Origin: Lachnospiraceae bacterium
Lineage (GTDB): Bacteria; Bacillota; Clostridia; Lachnospirales; Lachnospiraceae
Direction of reading: 5' to 3'
NCBI GenBank assembly: GCA_014804755.1
Contig: JAAUZE010000014.1
Span: 43,895-107,894 of the forward strand
DNA length: 64,000 nucleotides
Below the pieces are notes generated by a model. It ran no database searches. It was not told the origin of the DNA and saw only the letters and a program-made list of their open reading frames with translations. The translations under genes and the position numbers were made by a program. This document shows positions 52,910-61,607 of this stretch, piece by piece. Position 1 is the first letter of the stretch, and every line of letters begins with the position of its first letter.

Positions 52910-53869
52910 TCAGTACGTATATTTTAAAATATAATTACTGCCGTCGCCGATAAAACGTTTCAGTTCTTCGCGTTCCGTGTTGGCTGAAAAAGTCGGGTCC
53001 ATTAAGGACCAGTTGGTGCCGTCAAACTCGATGATGCCGTTGATCCAGCCCTTTTCCGTGACGTAGGTGCTGATCCATGCGTGATAGGCGCTGCCGGCAT
53101 AGCCGACCTCAAGCCGGGTCGGGATGCCCTGACTGCGCAGCATGCAGGTCATGACCGCCGCGTAATCCAGGCAGATACCGGACTTACGTTCAAGCGCCGC
53201 ATCCACATCGCAGACATAGCCGCTCTGGATATTTTCTGCCATGTCATGATCGTAGGAAATGGTCTTGATCACGTAATTGTAAATATTGGTGATGACGTCT
53301 AAGTCGGTGTCGGCAAAAAAAGCAAGATCCGCCGCTTTCTTTACCGTGGTCGAAGACGCGTCAAACATGCAGTATTGGTTCGGGTAGAGAAACGCTCCAA
53401 ATTCATCCGAGATGGTAACGTCGATGTCCTCGACCATATTGACCGAGTACTGGTTGGCGGAAATGTTTTCGTAAACGCCGACCGTGTATGTTCCGCTGCC
53501 TGCGGATAACGGAAAATATTCCTGTCCGCCATGCATATCGTAGGAATAGGTCACGGCGTCCGGTCCCGTGATCTGTAGTTTTACTTTAGGGCAGTCGCCG
53601 AGATAGGACGCGCCGATATACCCCTGTGAAGCGTTCGAGGCGTCGATGACGGCATTCTCGCTCGAAAAAACAATCGTACCCGGCGCGTCAGGCGTCAGGC
53701 AGCAGATCGAATTATCCCGCGTCCCCTTTACGACGGAAGGATCCGTCGCGGGATCGAAATAACTCACCTCGTCCGCATATACGGACGGAGAGCCGCTGTC
53801 ATTTGGTGAACCGCAGGCCGTCAGCAATATGAAGATCAATACATAAAAAAAACAAATTCGCTTTTTCAT
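52910..53869 (-). CDS. transglutaminase-like lipoprotein
   Basis: 319 residues from ATG 53869. Lipoprotein signal MKKRICFFYVLIFILLTAC with Cys19 as lipid site. A beta-rich N-terminal half is followed by a transglutaminase/protease-like core: KSGICLDYAAVMTCMLRSQGIPTR (Cys), GYAGSAYHAWISTYV (His) and DGTNWSLMDPTF (Asp), the full Cys-His-Asp triad. Surface-located. No ribosome site is visible; a TATAAT ends 9 bases before the ATG. Confidence 0.85.
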   Translation of the reverse strand: MKKRICFFYVLIFILLTACGSPNDSGSPSVYADEVSYFDPATDPSVVKGTRDNSICCLTPDAPGTIVFSSENAVIDASNASQGYIGASYLGDCPKVKLQITGPDAVTYSYDMHGGQEYFPLSAGSGTYTVGVYENISANQYSVNMVEDIDVTISDEFGAFLYPNQYCMFDASSTTVKKAADLAFFADTDLDVITNIYNYVIKTISYDHDMAENIQSGYVCDVDAALERKSGICLDYAAVMTCMLRSQGIPTRLEVGYAGSAYHAWISTYVTEKGWINGIIEFDGTNWSLMDPTFSANTEREELKRFIGDGSNYILKYTY

Positions 53870-54043
53870 TGTAAACAAATTATATAATAAATAAGGAAAA
53901 AAGAGAAGTAGAACAGCAAAATTAGACAAAAAAATGGGAAACGTCTTTTTTTCGCAAAAAAGGCGGTAGTTCCGCGGTATGCGTAAGGAATTGCCGAAGC
54001 GAAAAGATTTTGAAAGATTTTGTATAAAAGCGCAAAGTGTGTA

Positions 54044-54072
54044 TTGACAATGAAAAATATGGCAAGTATAAT
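54044..54072 (+). promoter_or_regulatory. consensus sigma-A promoter of the str operon
   Basis: TTGACA (54044-54049), 17-nt spacer, TATAAT (54067-54072): a full consensus match, 72 nt before rpsL. Confidence 0.95.
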
Positions 54073-54143
54073 AATCTAGCGTGCGTAAGGATGCATTTCT
54101 TTTTGCATGCAGAAAAAAACTATATCATAGGAGGTGAAACAGA

Positions 54144-54563
54144 ATGCCAACATTTAACCAGTTAGTAAGAAAAGGACGTCAGACATCTGAGAAGAAGGCG
54201 ACAGCGCCTGCTTTGTTAAAGGGTTACAACTCTTTGAGAAAGAAATCCATCAATACGGCTTCTCCGCAGAAGCGTGGTGTCTGCACCGCAGTCAAGACTG
54301 CTACGCCTAAGAAACCTAACTCCGCTCTTAGAAAGATCGCCAGAGTACGTCTTTCCAACGGTATCGAGGTAACATCCTACATTCCGGGCGAAGGTCACAA
54401 TCTGCAGGAACACTCCGTTGTTCTGATCCGCGGCGGTCGTGTTAAGGACTTGCCCGGTACCAGATACCACATCATCAGAGGTACGCTGGATACCGCAGGT
54501 GTTGCAAACAGAAAGCAGGCTCGTTCCAAATACGGCGCTAAGAGACCGAAGGCAGGAAAATAG
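54144..54563 (+). CDS. rpsL: 30S ribosomal protein S12
   Basis: 139 residues with the universal [11 protein letters not shown] start, [17 protein letters not shown] and [26 protein letters not shown] decoding-centre segments. Ribosome site AGGAGGTGA. First gene of the str operon. A 223-nt spacer with no gene follows before rpsG. Confidence 0.98.
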   Translation: MPTFNQLVRKGRQTSEKKATAPALLKGYNSLRKKSINTASPQKRGVCTAVKTATPKKPNSALRKIARVRLSNGIEVTSYIPGEGHNLQEHSVVLIRGGRVKDLPGTRYHIIRGTLDTAGVANRKQARSKYGAKRPKAGK

Positions 54564-54756
54564 GAGCCATTAGTACCGCAGTTTACAGACTAATTAGTGT
54601 TGGGATTCTGGAGTGAGCGATCACCGCGAATGGAATCATTCGGCGAACAAGCGATTCGTTTTATGCTTTCTATGCGAAGATACAGAAACACCGCACGAAC
54701 ACATTAGGGTGCAGGCGTTTGATAACGCGGCATTTAGAACTTGTGAGTACCGATGA

Positions 54757-55257
<501 letters not shown>

Positions 55258-55269
55258 GAGGAAAAACCT

Positions 55270-57387
55270 GTGGCTGGAAGAGAATATCCACTTGAGAGAA
55301 CCAGAAATATCGGTATTATGGCGCACATTGATGCAGGTAAGACAACGCTGACAGAGCGTATCTTATACTACACAGGCGTCAACTATAAGATTGGTGATAC
55401 TCACGAAGGCACTGCGACGATGGACTGGATGGAGCAGGAGCAGGAGAGAGGTATTACCATTACATCAGCCGCGACGACATGCCATTGGACACTGGAGGAG
55501 AACTGCAAGCCGAAGGAAGGCGCGCTGGAGCATCGTATCAATATCATTGATACGCCGGGACACGTTGACTTCACGGTTGAGGTTGAGCGTTCGCTCCGTG
55601 TGTTGGACGGCGCTGTCGGTGTCTTCTGCGCAAAGGGAGGCGTCGAGCCTCAGTCAGAGAATGTATGGCGTCAGGCCGATACCTACAATGTACCGAGAAT
55701 GGCGTTCATCAATAAGATGGACATTTTAGGCGCGAATTTTTATGGCGCTGTGGAGCAGATCAAGACAAGACTTGGCAAAAACCCGGTCATCTTGCAGCTC
55801 CCGATCGGAAAAGAAGATGAATTCAAGGGAATCATCGACTTATTCGAGATGAAGGCATATATCTACAATGACGAGAAGGGTGACAACATTTCCATCGTTG
55901 ATATTCCCGACGACATGAAGGATGATGCTGAATTATATCACACAGAGCTGGTGGAGAAGATCTGTGAATTAGACGACGATTTAATGATGGAATATTTAGA
56001 GGGCAATGAGCCGGATGTCGCTGCATTAAAGGCTGCTTTGAGAAAAGGAACCTGTGAGTGTACGGCGATTCCGGTGTGCTGCGGTTCTGCATACCGCAAC
56101 AAGGGCGTTCAGAAGCTTTTGGATGCGATTTTGGAGTTCATGCCTGCGCCTACGGATATTCCGGATATTAAGGGAGTCGATCTGGAAGGCAACGAGGTGG
56201 AGAGACACTCATCCGATGAGGAGCCGTTCTCCGCACTCGCATTTAAGATCATGGCGGATCCGTTCGTCGGAAAGCTGGCGTTCTTCCGTGTTTATTCCGG
56301 TACGCTGAACGCAGGCTCTTATGTCTTGAATGCAACAAAAGATAAAAAAGAGCGTGTCGGACGTATTTTACAGATGCACGCAAACAAGAGACAGGAATTG
56401 GATAAGGTTTATTCCGGTGATATTGCTGCAGCAGTAGGCTTTAAGTTTACGACGACCGGCGATACGATCTGCGATGAGCAGCATCCGGTTATCCTTGAGT
56501 CCATGGAATTCCCTGAGCCGGTTATCGAGCTCGCAATCGAGCCGAAGACCAAGGATGCACAGGGTAAGATGGGCGAGGCGCTTGCAAAGCTTGCTGAAGA
56601 AGACCCGACATTCCGTGCACATACGGATTCCGAGACCGGACAGACGATCATCGCAGGTATGGGTGAGCTTCACCTTGAGATCATCGTAGACCGTCTGCTT
56701 CGCGAGTTCAAGGTAGAAGCAAATGTCGGCGCTCCTCAGGTTGCTTACAAGGAGACGTTCACAAAGCCTGTCGATCAGGAATACAAGTATGCAAAGCAGT
56801 CCGGTGGACGTGGTCAGTACGGACATTGTAAGGTTAAATTCGAACCGATGGATCCGAACGGCGAGGAGACTTATAAGTTTGTATCTACCGTAGTCGGCGG
56901 CGCGATTCCGAAGGAATACATTCCCGCGATCGGAGAAGGTATTGAGGAAGCAGCGCAGGCAGGCGTACTCGGAGGATTCCCGGTACTGGGCGTTTCCGCG
57001 AATGTGTATGACGGTACCTACCATGAGGTCGATTCGTCCGAAATGGCGTTCCACATCGCAGGATCCATGGCGTTCAAGGAAGCAATGAAAAAAGCAAATC
57101 CTGTACTGCTTGAGCCGATCATGAAGGTCGAGGTTACGATGCCGGAGGAGTATATGGGCGATGTTATCGGCGATATTAACTCACGGCGCGGACGTATCGA
57201 GGGAATGGACGACATCGGCGGCGGCAAGATGGTGAAGGCATATGTACCGCTTGCAGAGATGTTCGGATATTCCACGGATCTTCGTTCCAAGACACAGGGA
57301 CGCGGTAACTACTCCATGTTCTTTGAAAAATATGAGCAGGTACCGAAGAATGTGCAGGAGAAGGTCTTAGCAGATAAGTCAAAATAA
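55270..57387 (+). CDS. fusA: elongation factor G
   Basis: 705 residues, GTG start at 55270 after TAGGAGGA. GTPase motifs [15 protein letters not shown] (G1), DTPGHVDF (G3) and NKMD (G4), and domains II-V. Catalyses ribosomal translocation. Confidence 0.98.
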   Translation: MAGREYPLERTRNIGIMAHIDAGKTTLTERILYYTGVNYKIGDTHEGTATMDWMEQEQERGITITSAATTCHWTLEENCKPKEGALEHRINIIDTPGHVDFTVEVERSLRVLDGAVGVFCAKGGVEPQSENVWRQADTYNVPRMAFINKMDILGANFYGAVEQIKTRLGKNPVILQLPIGKEDEFKGIIDLFEMKAYIYNDEKGDNISIVDIPDDMKDDAELYHTELVEKICELDDDLMMEYLEGNEPDVAALKAALRKGTCECTAIPVCCGSAYRNKGVQKLLDAILEFMPAPTDIPDIKGVDLEGNEVERHSSDEEPFSALAFKIMADPFVGKLAFFRVYSGTLNAGSYVLNATKDKKERVGRILQMHANKRQELDKVYSGDIAAAVGFKFTTTGDTICDEQHPVILESMEFPEPVIELAIEPKTKDAQGKMGEALAKLAEEDPTFRAHTDSETGQTIIAGMGELHLEIIVDRLLREFKVEANVGAPQVAYKETFTKPVDQEYKYAKQSGGRGQYGHCKVKFEPMDPNGEETYKFVSTVVGGAIPKEYIPAIGEGIEEAAQAGVLGGFPVLGVSANVYDGTYHEVDSSEMAFHIAGSMAFKEAMKKANPVLLEPIMKVEVTMPEEYMGDVIGDINSRRGRIEGMDDIGGGKMVKAYVPLAEMFGYSTDLRSKTQGRGNYSMFFEKYEQVPKNVQEKVLADKSK

Positions 57388-57390
57388 TGC

Positions 57391-57419
57391 TTGAAAATCT
57401 AAAGGTTATTTAATATAAT
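57391..57419 (+). promoter_or_regulatory. separate promoter of tuf
   Basis: TTGAAA (57391-57396), 17-nt spacer, TATAAT (57414-57419), 65 nt before tuf. Confidence 0.8.
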
Positions 57420-57483
57420 CATAGATAGTGAGTAAAACAACCAAGAAACGTGAACAACCAATTTTTTAAGGAGGACTTTAGAA

Positions 57484-58671
57484 ATGGCTAAAGCTAAATT
57501 TGAAAGAACTAAACCCCATTGTAATATTGGTACCATCGGTCACGTAGACCATGGTAAAACCACTCTTACAGCGGCAATTACCAAAGTACTCTCTGAGAGA
57601 GTAGCAGGTAACGTGGCAACGGATTTCGAGAATATCGATAAGGCTCCCGAAGAGAGAGAGCGTGGTATCACGATTTCCACCGCACACGTTGAGTATGAGA
57701 CAGAGAAGAGACATTACGCACACGTTGACTGCCCGGGACATGCTGACTACGTTAAGAACATGATCACCGGAGCAGCTCAGATGGACGGCGCGATCCTTGT
57801 TGTTGCTGCAACCGACGGTGTTATGGCACAGACCAAGGAGCACATCCTTCTTTCCCGTCAGGTAGGCGTACCTTATATCGTTGTTTTCTTAAACAAGTGC
57901 GATATGGTAGACGACGAGGAGCTGATCGAGCTCGTAGAGATGGAAGTTACCGAGCAGCTTGAGGAGTATGGCTTCACAGATTGCCCGATCATCAAGGGTT
58001 CTGCATTAAAGGCTCTTGAGGATCCTAAGGGTGAGTGGGGCGACAAGGTTATGGAGCTCATGGGCACGATCGACGATTATATTCCGGATCCGAAGCGTGA
58101 CAATGACAAGCCGTTCCTGATGCCTGTCGAGGACGTATTCACGATCACCGGTCGTGGTACTGTTGCAACCGGTAGAGTAGAGCGTGGTACGCTGAAGCTG
58201 AACGAGGAAGTTGAGATCATCGGTATCAAGGAAGACACCAAGAAGACCGTTGTAACCGGTATCGAGATGTTCCGTAAGATGCTTGATCTTGCTGAGGCTG
58301 GTGATAACATCGGTGCTCTGCTTCGTGGTATCAACAGAACTGATATTGAAAGAGGACAGGTACTTGCTCATCCGGGTACCGTAACCTGCCATCACAAATT
58401 TACCGCTCAGGTATACGTTCTGACAAAGGACGAGGGTGGCCGTCATACACCGTTCTTCAACAACTATCGTCCGCAGTTCTATTTCAGAACAACCGACGTT
58501 ACCGGTGTCTGCGAGCTTCCTGCAGGTACAGAGATGTGCATGCCTGGCGATAACATCGAGATGACGATCGATCTGATCCATCCGGTAGCTATGGAGCAGG
58601 GTCTTACGTTCGCGATCCGTGAGGGTGGTAGAACTGTTGGATCAGGCAGGGTTGCTACGATTATTGAGTAA
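57484..58671 (+). CDS. tuf: elongation factor Tu
   Basis: 395 residues, complete: [14 protein letters not shown] (G1), DCPGHADY (G3), NKCDMVDD (G4) and domains II-III. Delivers aminoacyl-tRNA. The last 17 codons are repeated at 61343-61393 with four silent changes, and the 3' end is the apparent target of an integrated element. The final codons use AGG and TCA, rarer in this gene's earlier part, which raises the possibility that the 3' end came from the element. Confidence 0.98.
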   Translation: MAKAKFERTKPHCNIGTIGHVDHGKTTLTAAITKVLSERVAGNVATDFENIDKAPEERERGITISTAHVEYETEKRHYAHVDCPGHADYVKNMITGAAQMDGAILVVAATDGVMAQTKEHILLSRQVGVPYIVVFLNKCDMVDDEELIELVEMEVTEQLEEYGFTDCPIIKGSALKALEDPKGEWGDKVMELMGTIDDYIPDPKRDNDKPFLMPVEDVFTITGRGTVATGRVERGTLKLNEEVEIIGIKEDTKKTVVTGIEMFRKMLDLAEAGDNIGALLRGINRTDIERGQVLAHPGTVTCHHKFTAQVYVLTKDEGGRHTPFFNNYRPQFYFRTTDVTGVCELPAGTEMCMPGDNIEMTIDLIHPVAMEQGLTFAIREGGRTVGSGRVATIIE

Positions 58672-58679
58672 TCAGTAAA
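58615..58679 (+). repeat. left attachment-like repeat (tuf 3' end)
   Basis: 65 nt that match 61337-61401 at 61 positions; the last 29 (58651-58679) are identical. It spans the stop codon of tuf. Confidence 0.75.
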
Positions 58680-58693
58680 AGCTATATTTTATG

Positions 58694-58726
58694 GGGCTTT
58701 CCGAGAAATCGAGAAGCCCTTTTTTC
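58694..58726 (+). terminator. terminator after tuf
   Basis: GGGCTT (58694-58699) pairs with AAGCCC (58714-58719), extended by CGA/TCG in the interior, followed by six T. The rest of the 392-nt gap up to 59063 is AT-rich and holds only the next promoter. Confidence 0.85.
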
Positions 58727-58970
58727 TGTCTTGAAACAGTGAAAATGTTGTAAACGGTGCCAAACTTGATTGATTTTAAATTTTGAATAAGTTTTTAAAA
58801 TATGGATTTTGGGTAATATAAAACTTTAAGTGCATATAATGGTGTGTAGAGATAATAAAAAAATGTATACAAGGTGAAAAAATATGTTATAATATACTCG
58901 AAAATAGACGATAAAAATATAGGGGATGGGATAAGCGTTGTTAAAGCGTTATTGGTGTGTTAGAAAGTAA

Positions 58971-58999
58971 TTGACGAGGTCATTCTTCAATGGTATAAT
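58971..58999 (+). promoter_or_regulatory. promoter of the island three-gene module
   Basis: TTGACG (58971-58976), 17-nt spacer, TATAAT (58994-58999), 64 nt before ATG 59064. Confidence 0.8.
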
Positions 59000-59063
59000 T
59001 TATGCGTTGTACATTGTTTTTGTGCAAATGTTTTGTAATGAGAATAGAAAAGGAGGGCATATT

Positions 59064-59387
59064 ATGACTAACGTAGGAAGAAAGCTTGGCGTTAATATCA
59101 GTACGTGTATGCGGGAAGCTAACATTAGTCTTGATAGCTTTGCCAAGCATTTTGAATATTCAATTAAAGATGTGTGGAATATTATTGAAGGAAAGGTTAT
59201 TATTCCTCCTGTTGAATTAGAAAGAATAGCAAGTTTTCTTGGGACAACAAAGAGCGAATTGATTAATCGAGAATCAGATAGTTTGGTTCCTGATTTGCAG
59301 TATATGAAAGAATTTAGTGAACCTGAAAATCTAGATAGAATACTTGATTTAATGGATGAATATGTGGAACTTAGAGAAGTGATATAA
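59064..59387 (+). CDS. HTH-domain protein of the island module
   Basis: 107 residues from ATG 59064 after AAGGAGGG. Residues about 5-60 look like an XRE-type helix-turn-helix (GVNISTCMREANISLDSFAKHFEYSIKDVWNIIEG, then IPPVELERIASFLGTTKSELI), and the C-terminal part is acidic and helical. Probable regulator or antitoxin for the two genes downstream. A short terminator follows it, so it may be expressed in excess. AT-rich, unlike the str operon. Confidence 0.8.
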   Translation: MTNVGRKLGVNISTCMREANISLDSFAKHFEYSIKDVWNIIEGKVIIPPVELERIASFLGTTKSELINRESDSLVPDLQYMKEFSEPENLDRILDLMDEYVELREVI

Positions 59388-59392
59388 CAAGG

Positions 59393-59418
59393 AAAGCTGT
59401 ACGAAAGTACAGCTTTTT
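59393..59418 (+). terminator. terminator between HTH and metallopeptidase genes
   Basis: AAAGCTGTAC (59393-59402) pairs perfectly with GTACAGCTTT (59407-59416), GAAA loop, T tail. It likely attenuates the two downstream genes. Confidence 0.85.
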
Positions 59419-59429
59419 TGAGGTAGCAT

Positions 59430-60251
59430 ATGAATTGGGTTAAGATAGTTGAGTTAATTCCGTCAGTAATAGAAAAAGTTAGAACGGACTATGTTTTGAA
59501 CAATATTATAATTAAGGATGATATTTTTGGAATTTTGGAAAAGCATTGTACAGTTGTATATTATCCGATAGAAAATGAGAAAAATTGTGGCTTTCACACA
59601 AAGCGTTTTGTAAAAGACAGATTAGAGGACTTCGTATATATTAATACTGCAAAGCCTATTGCTGACCAAGTTTTTGCTGCGGCTCATGAGTTAGGACATG
59701 TGTGGGGTGTTGCTATCCAAGTATGGGAACAGGCTGGCGAACAAGAAATATTAGAGAGCAAGATAGAAGAACGAATAGTTAATAGATTTGCTGCGGAATT
59801 GTTAATGCCTACAAAGGAATTTAGAATAACATTTTATGCACATATGGAAAAACTGGCGCTTAATTCTAATAAATTAAGGCTTGTTGATTTGATTCGAGTC
59901 ATGGTATTGCAGATGAATGACTATATGGTTCCATATGAATCTGTAAGACGACGAGTAATCGAAACAAATATAATAGGCCCAGAAGTTGGAGATGTTCTTT
60001 TAAAAAGTGAAAAAGCTATATTACCGCTGGTTGAGGCCTTTTCTAAAGATCAGAATACGATGTTGGATAGAGTAACCGCAAAGAAAACTATTCCGGGATT
60101 GAGAAATTTAATAGAAATGGTAGAAAAAAGTGGTGAGTTAAGTCAATATACCATAAGCAAGATAAAGAAAGACTTTGATATTGATGATATAAGTGAAACA
60201 AATAATATTGTAGAAATTTCTATAGATGGAGGTAATTATGGGGAAAACTGA
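59430..60251 (+). CDS. ImmA/IrrE family metallo-endopeptidase
   Basis: 273 residues. Zinc site HELGH (H86, E87, H90) in the context FAAAHELGHVWGV and the following EERIVNRFAAELLMP helix, which gives the third ligand; both are typical of ImmA/IrrE (COG2856). Family members cleave repressors in mobile elements or act with HTH antitoxins. C-terminal ~120 residues are helical and variable. The end overlaps the PIN gene by 14 nt, so the two are translationally coupled. Confidence 0.9.
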   Translation: MNWVKIVELIPSVIEKVRTDYVLNNIIIKDDIFGILEKHCTVVYYPIENEKNCGFHTKRFVKDRLEDFVYINTAKPIADQVFAAAHELGHVWGVAIQVWEQAGEQEILESKIEERIVNRFAAELLMPTKEFRITFYAHMEKLALNSNKLRLVDLIRVMVLQMNDYMVPYESVRRRVIETNIIGPEVGDVLLKSEKAILPLVEAFSKDQNTMLDRVTAKKTIPGLRNLIEMVEKSGELSQYTISKIKKDFDIDDISETNNIVEISIDGGNYGEN

Positions 60252-60897
60252 GGTTATTGTAGACACATGTTTTCTTCAAAAGTTATCTTCGGAAGGCGGA
60301 GAGACTGACAATATAAAAAAGGTGCTTAATGAGTTAGAATATATCCCTGTTGTGCATCCGTACATTTATGAGCATGAATTATCCTTACATTCTTACTTTG
60401 TACATTTAGTTGATGAAGGATATATAAGGGTAATTCAGTACAATGAATTTCAAAAAGATGCAAGTGATAAGCAGTCTTATGAGGCCTATTATAATGTACT
60501 ATACGAAGATATGAGATTGGCTTTGGAAGCAATAGGTGGTCTAAAGCAGATAGAAAAGTTGTGTTTACATAAAGGACAGACAATTTATAATACACATAAA
60601 CAAGGTAGCAGTATGGGCGATGTTCATATGATTTTAATGGCATCATATTTACAAATGCCCATCTTACTAACAGAAGATTCAGATATTGACATGCTGCGTG
60701 ATATAGCTAAAAGGAGAATGCGCTTAGGTCAATATTCATTGCAGATATTCAATGGTATTCAGCTTATAGAAGAGATTGCTAAAAAGGAGGATTCTTCTTT
60801 AACGATTAAAGAGATAGAAGCCATTTTAAAAGCAATGGGGAAACGAAGTGTTGTTTCAGATATAAAGGCTGTGTGGAGACAAAACCATATTGTTTAG
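60238..60897 (+). CDS. PIN-like nuclease domain protein
   Basis: 219 residues from ATG 60238 after TGGAGGT. Looks like a PIN fold: an N-terminal strand with Asp (VIVDTCFLQKL, D9), an early Glu in YIYEHEL, and a C-terminal SSMGDVHMILMASYLQMPILLTEDSDIDML stretch with the remaining acidic residues. PIN proteins are metal-dependent RNases, common as toxins. The coupling to an ImmA/IrrE protein suggests a toxin, or a PIN effector, held by protease and HTH. No family name recognised. Confidence 0.7.
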   Translation: MGKTEVIVDTCFLQKLSSEGGETDNIKKVLNELEYIPVVHPYIYEHELSLHSYFVHLVDEGYIRVIQYNEFQKDASDKQSYEAYYNVLYEDMRLALEAIGGLKQIEKLCLHKGQTIYNTHKQGSSMGDVHMILMASYLQMPILLTEDSDIDMLRDIAKRRMRLGQYSLQIFNGIQLIEEIAKKEDSSLTIKEIEAILKAMGKRSVVSDIKAVWRQNHIV

Positions 60898-60962
60898 ACA
60901 GGCTTATAAAGACTCTTGAAAATGGCCCAGTATTAATTATATAGTATTAAGGATTGTAAAAA

Positions 60963-60992
60963 CTCCAGTGAAAGTGATTTCTTTCACTGGAG
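60963..60992. terminator. bidirectional terminator
   Basis: CTCCAGTGAAAG (60963-60974) pairs perfectly with CTTTCACTGGAG (60981-60992), with A-rich and T-rich flanks; it lies between the PIN gene and a small minus-strand frame. Confidence 0.85.
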
Positions 60993-60997
60993 CATTT

Positions 60998-61144
60998 TTA
61001 CCACCCTTTTATCTGTTTGACTTGCTCTGCCCGTTCTGGATCCCTGTGGTATTGCAGCTTAAATTGTATCGTTTCAACAACTTCCTTTCTCGCTTCATCA
61101 TCTAGCTGATAGAAAGCTGTGAGAAGATTGTCCACATCAGGCAT
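60998..61144 (-). CDS. small open frame, possible remnant
   Basis: 48 codons from ATG 61144 to TAA 60998, reading MPDVDNLLTAFYQLDDEA and ending QVKQIKGW. The composition is protein-like and it has its own terminator. It has no ribosome site and a stop just upstream, so it may be the tail of a lost gene, possibly of the mobile element. No family recognised. Confidence 0.4.
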   Translation of the reverse strand: MPDVDNLLTAFYQLDDEARKEVVETIQFKLQYHRDPERAEQVKQIKGW

Positions 61145-61218
61145 ATTTTATATTTAATGATGCAAACTGCGGTCAAAAAATTATTGAAATCTGACCGAAG
61201 TTTTGGCGGAAGTTTTCG

Positions 61219-61236
61219 TGGCTACAAATTGGCTAC
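61219..61236. repeat. direct repeats near the right end of the element
   Basis: TGGCTAC occurs at 61219-61225 and 61230-61236, one helical turn apart and flanked by TTTTCG and CGAAAA. Such repeats near an att site can be integrase arm sites. Confidence 0.35.
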
Positions 61237-61336
61237 GAAAAGTCTGAAAACACAGAGAAAATCAATATTTTTAGAAAATATGGTTACAAAAAATCCCGAA
61301 AACACGCCATTTGCCACACGAGATTCTCCCAACTTA

Positions 61337-61401
61337 ATCCGTGAGGGTGGTAGAACAGTTGGTTCAGGCCGTGTTGCTACGATTATTGAGTAATCAGTAA
61401 A
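61337..61401 (+). pseudogene. tuf 3'-end fragment, right attachment-like repeat
   Basis: Encodes the last 17 residues of EF-Tu and the stop, plus 8 nt beyond, with only silent differences from 58615-58679. It carries no promoter or start of its own, so it is a remnant created when an element inserted in tuf. An in-frame open stretch from 61157 is fortuitous. Confidence 0.85.
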
Positions 61402-61412
61402 TTCAGTAAAAA

Positions 61413-61446
61413 AAAGCTTCCAAGCGTTTGCTTGGAAGCTTTTTTT
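61413..61446 (+). terminator. terminator after the tuf fragment
   Basis: AAAGCTTCCAAGC (61413-61425) pairs perfectly with GCTTGGAAGCTTT (61430-61442), then T run. It may be the original tuf terminator, displaced. Confidence 0.85.
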
Positions 61447-61546
61447 GCTTTGAATTAAACCTTATATGTTACTTTATATAGTGCTTATAAAAAACTCGGA
61501 AAATCTAGTGTTTCATAATTCCTTAAATGGTGTTAAAAGAATTCAA

Positions 61547-61575
61547 ATGACATTTGGGGTATTTTGTAGTAAAAT
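61547..61575 (+). promoter_or_regulatory. possible promoter of hsdM
   Basis: ATGACA (61547-61552), 17-nt spacer, TAAAAT (61570-61575), 33 nt before the start codon. Confidence 0.5.
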
Positions 61576-61607
61576 TAATTTTGAAAGTTATACAAGGAGG
61601 TTGTCCA

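Noticed and set aside
58971..59063. Upstream extension of the island HTH gene
   Set aside because: It would start inside the -35 box of the promoter; ATG 59064 has AAGGAGGG.
61157..61393. 78-codon plus frame ending in the EF-Tu tail
   Set aside because: Only the last 17 codons are protein-like (tuf remnant); the upstream part has no ribosome site and random composition.
58672..61401. Composite transposon or insertion sequence
   Set aside because: No transposase and no inverted ends; the flanks are direct copies of the tuf end, which points to site-specific integration.
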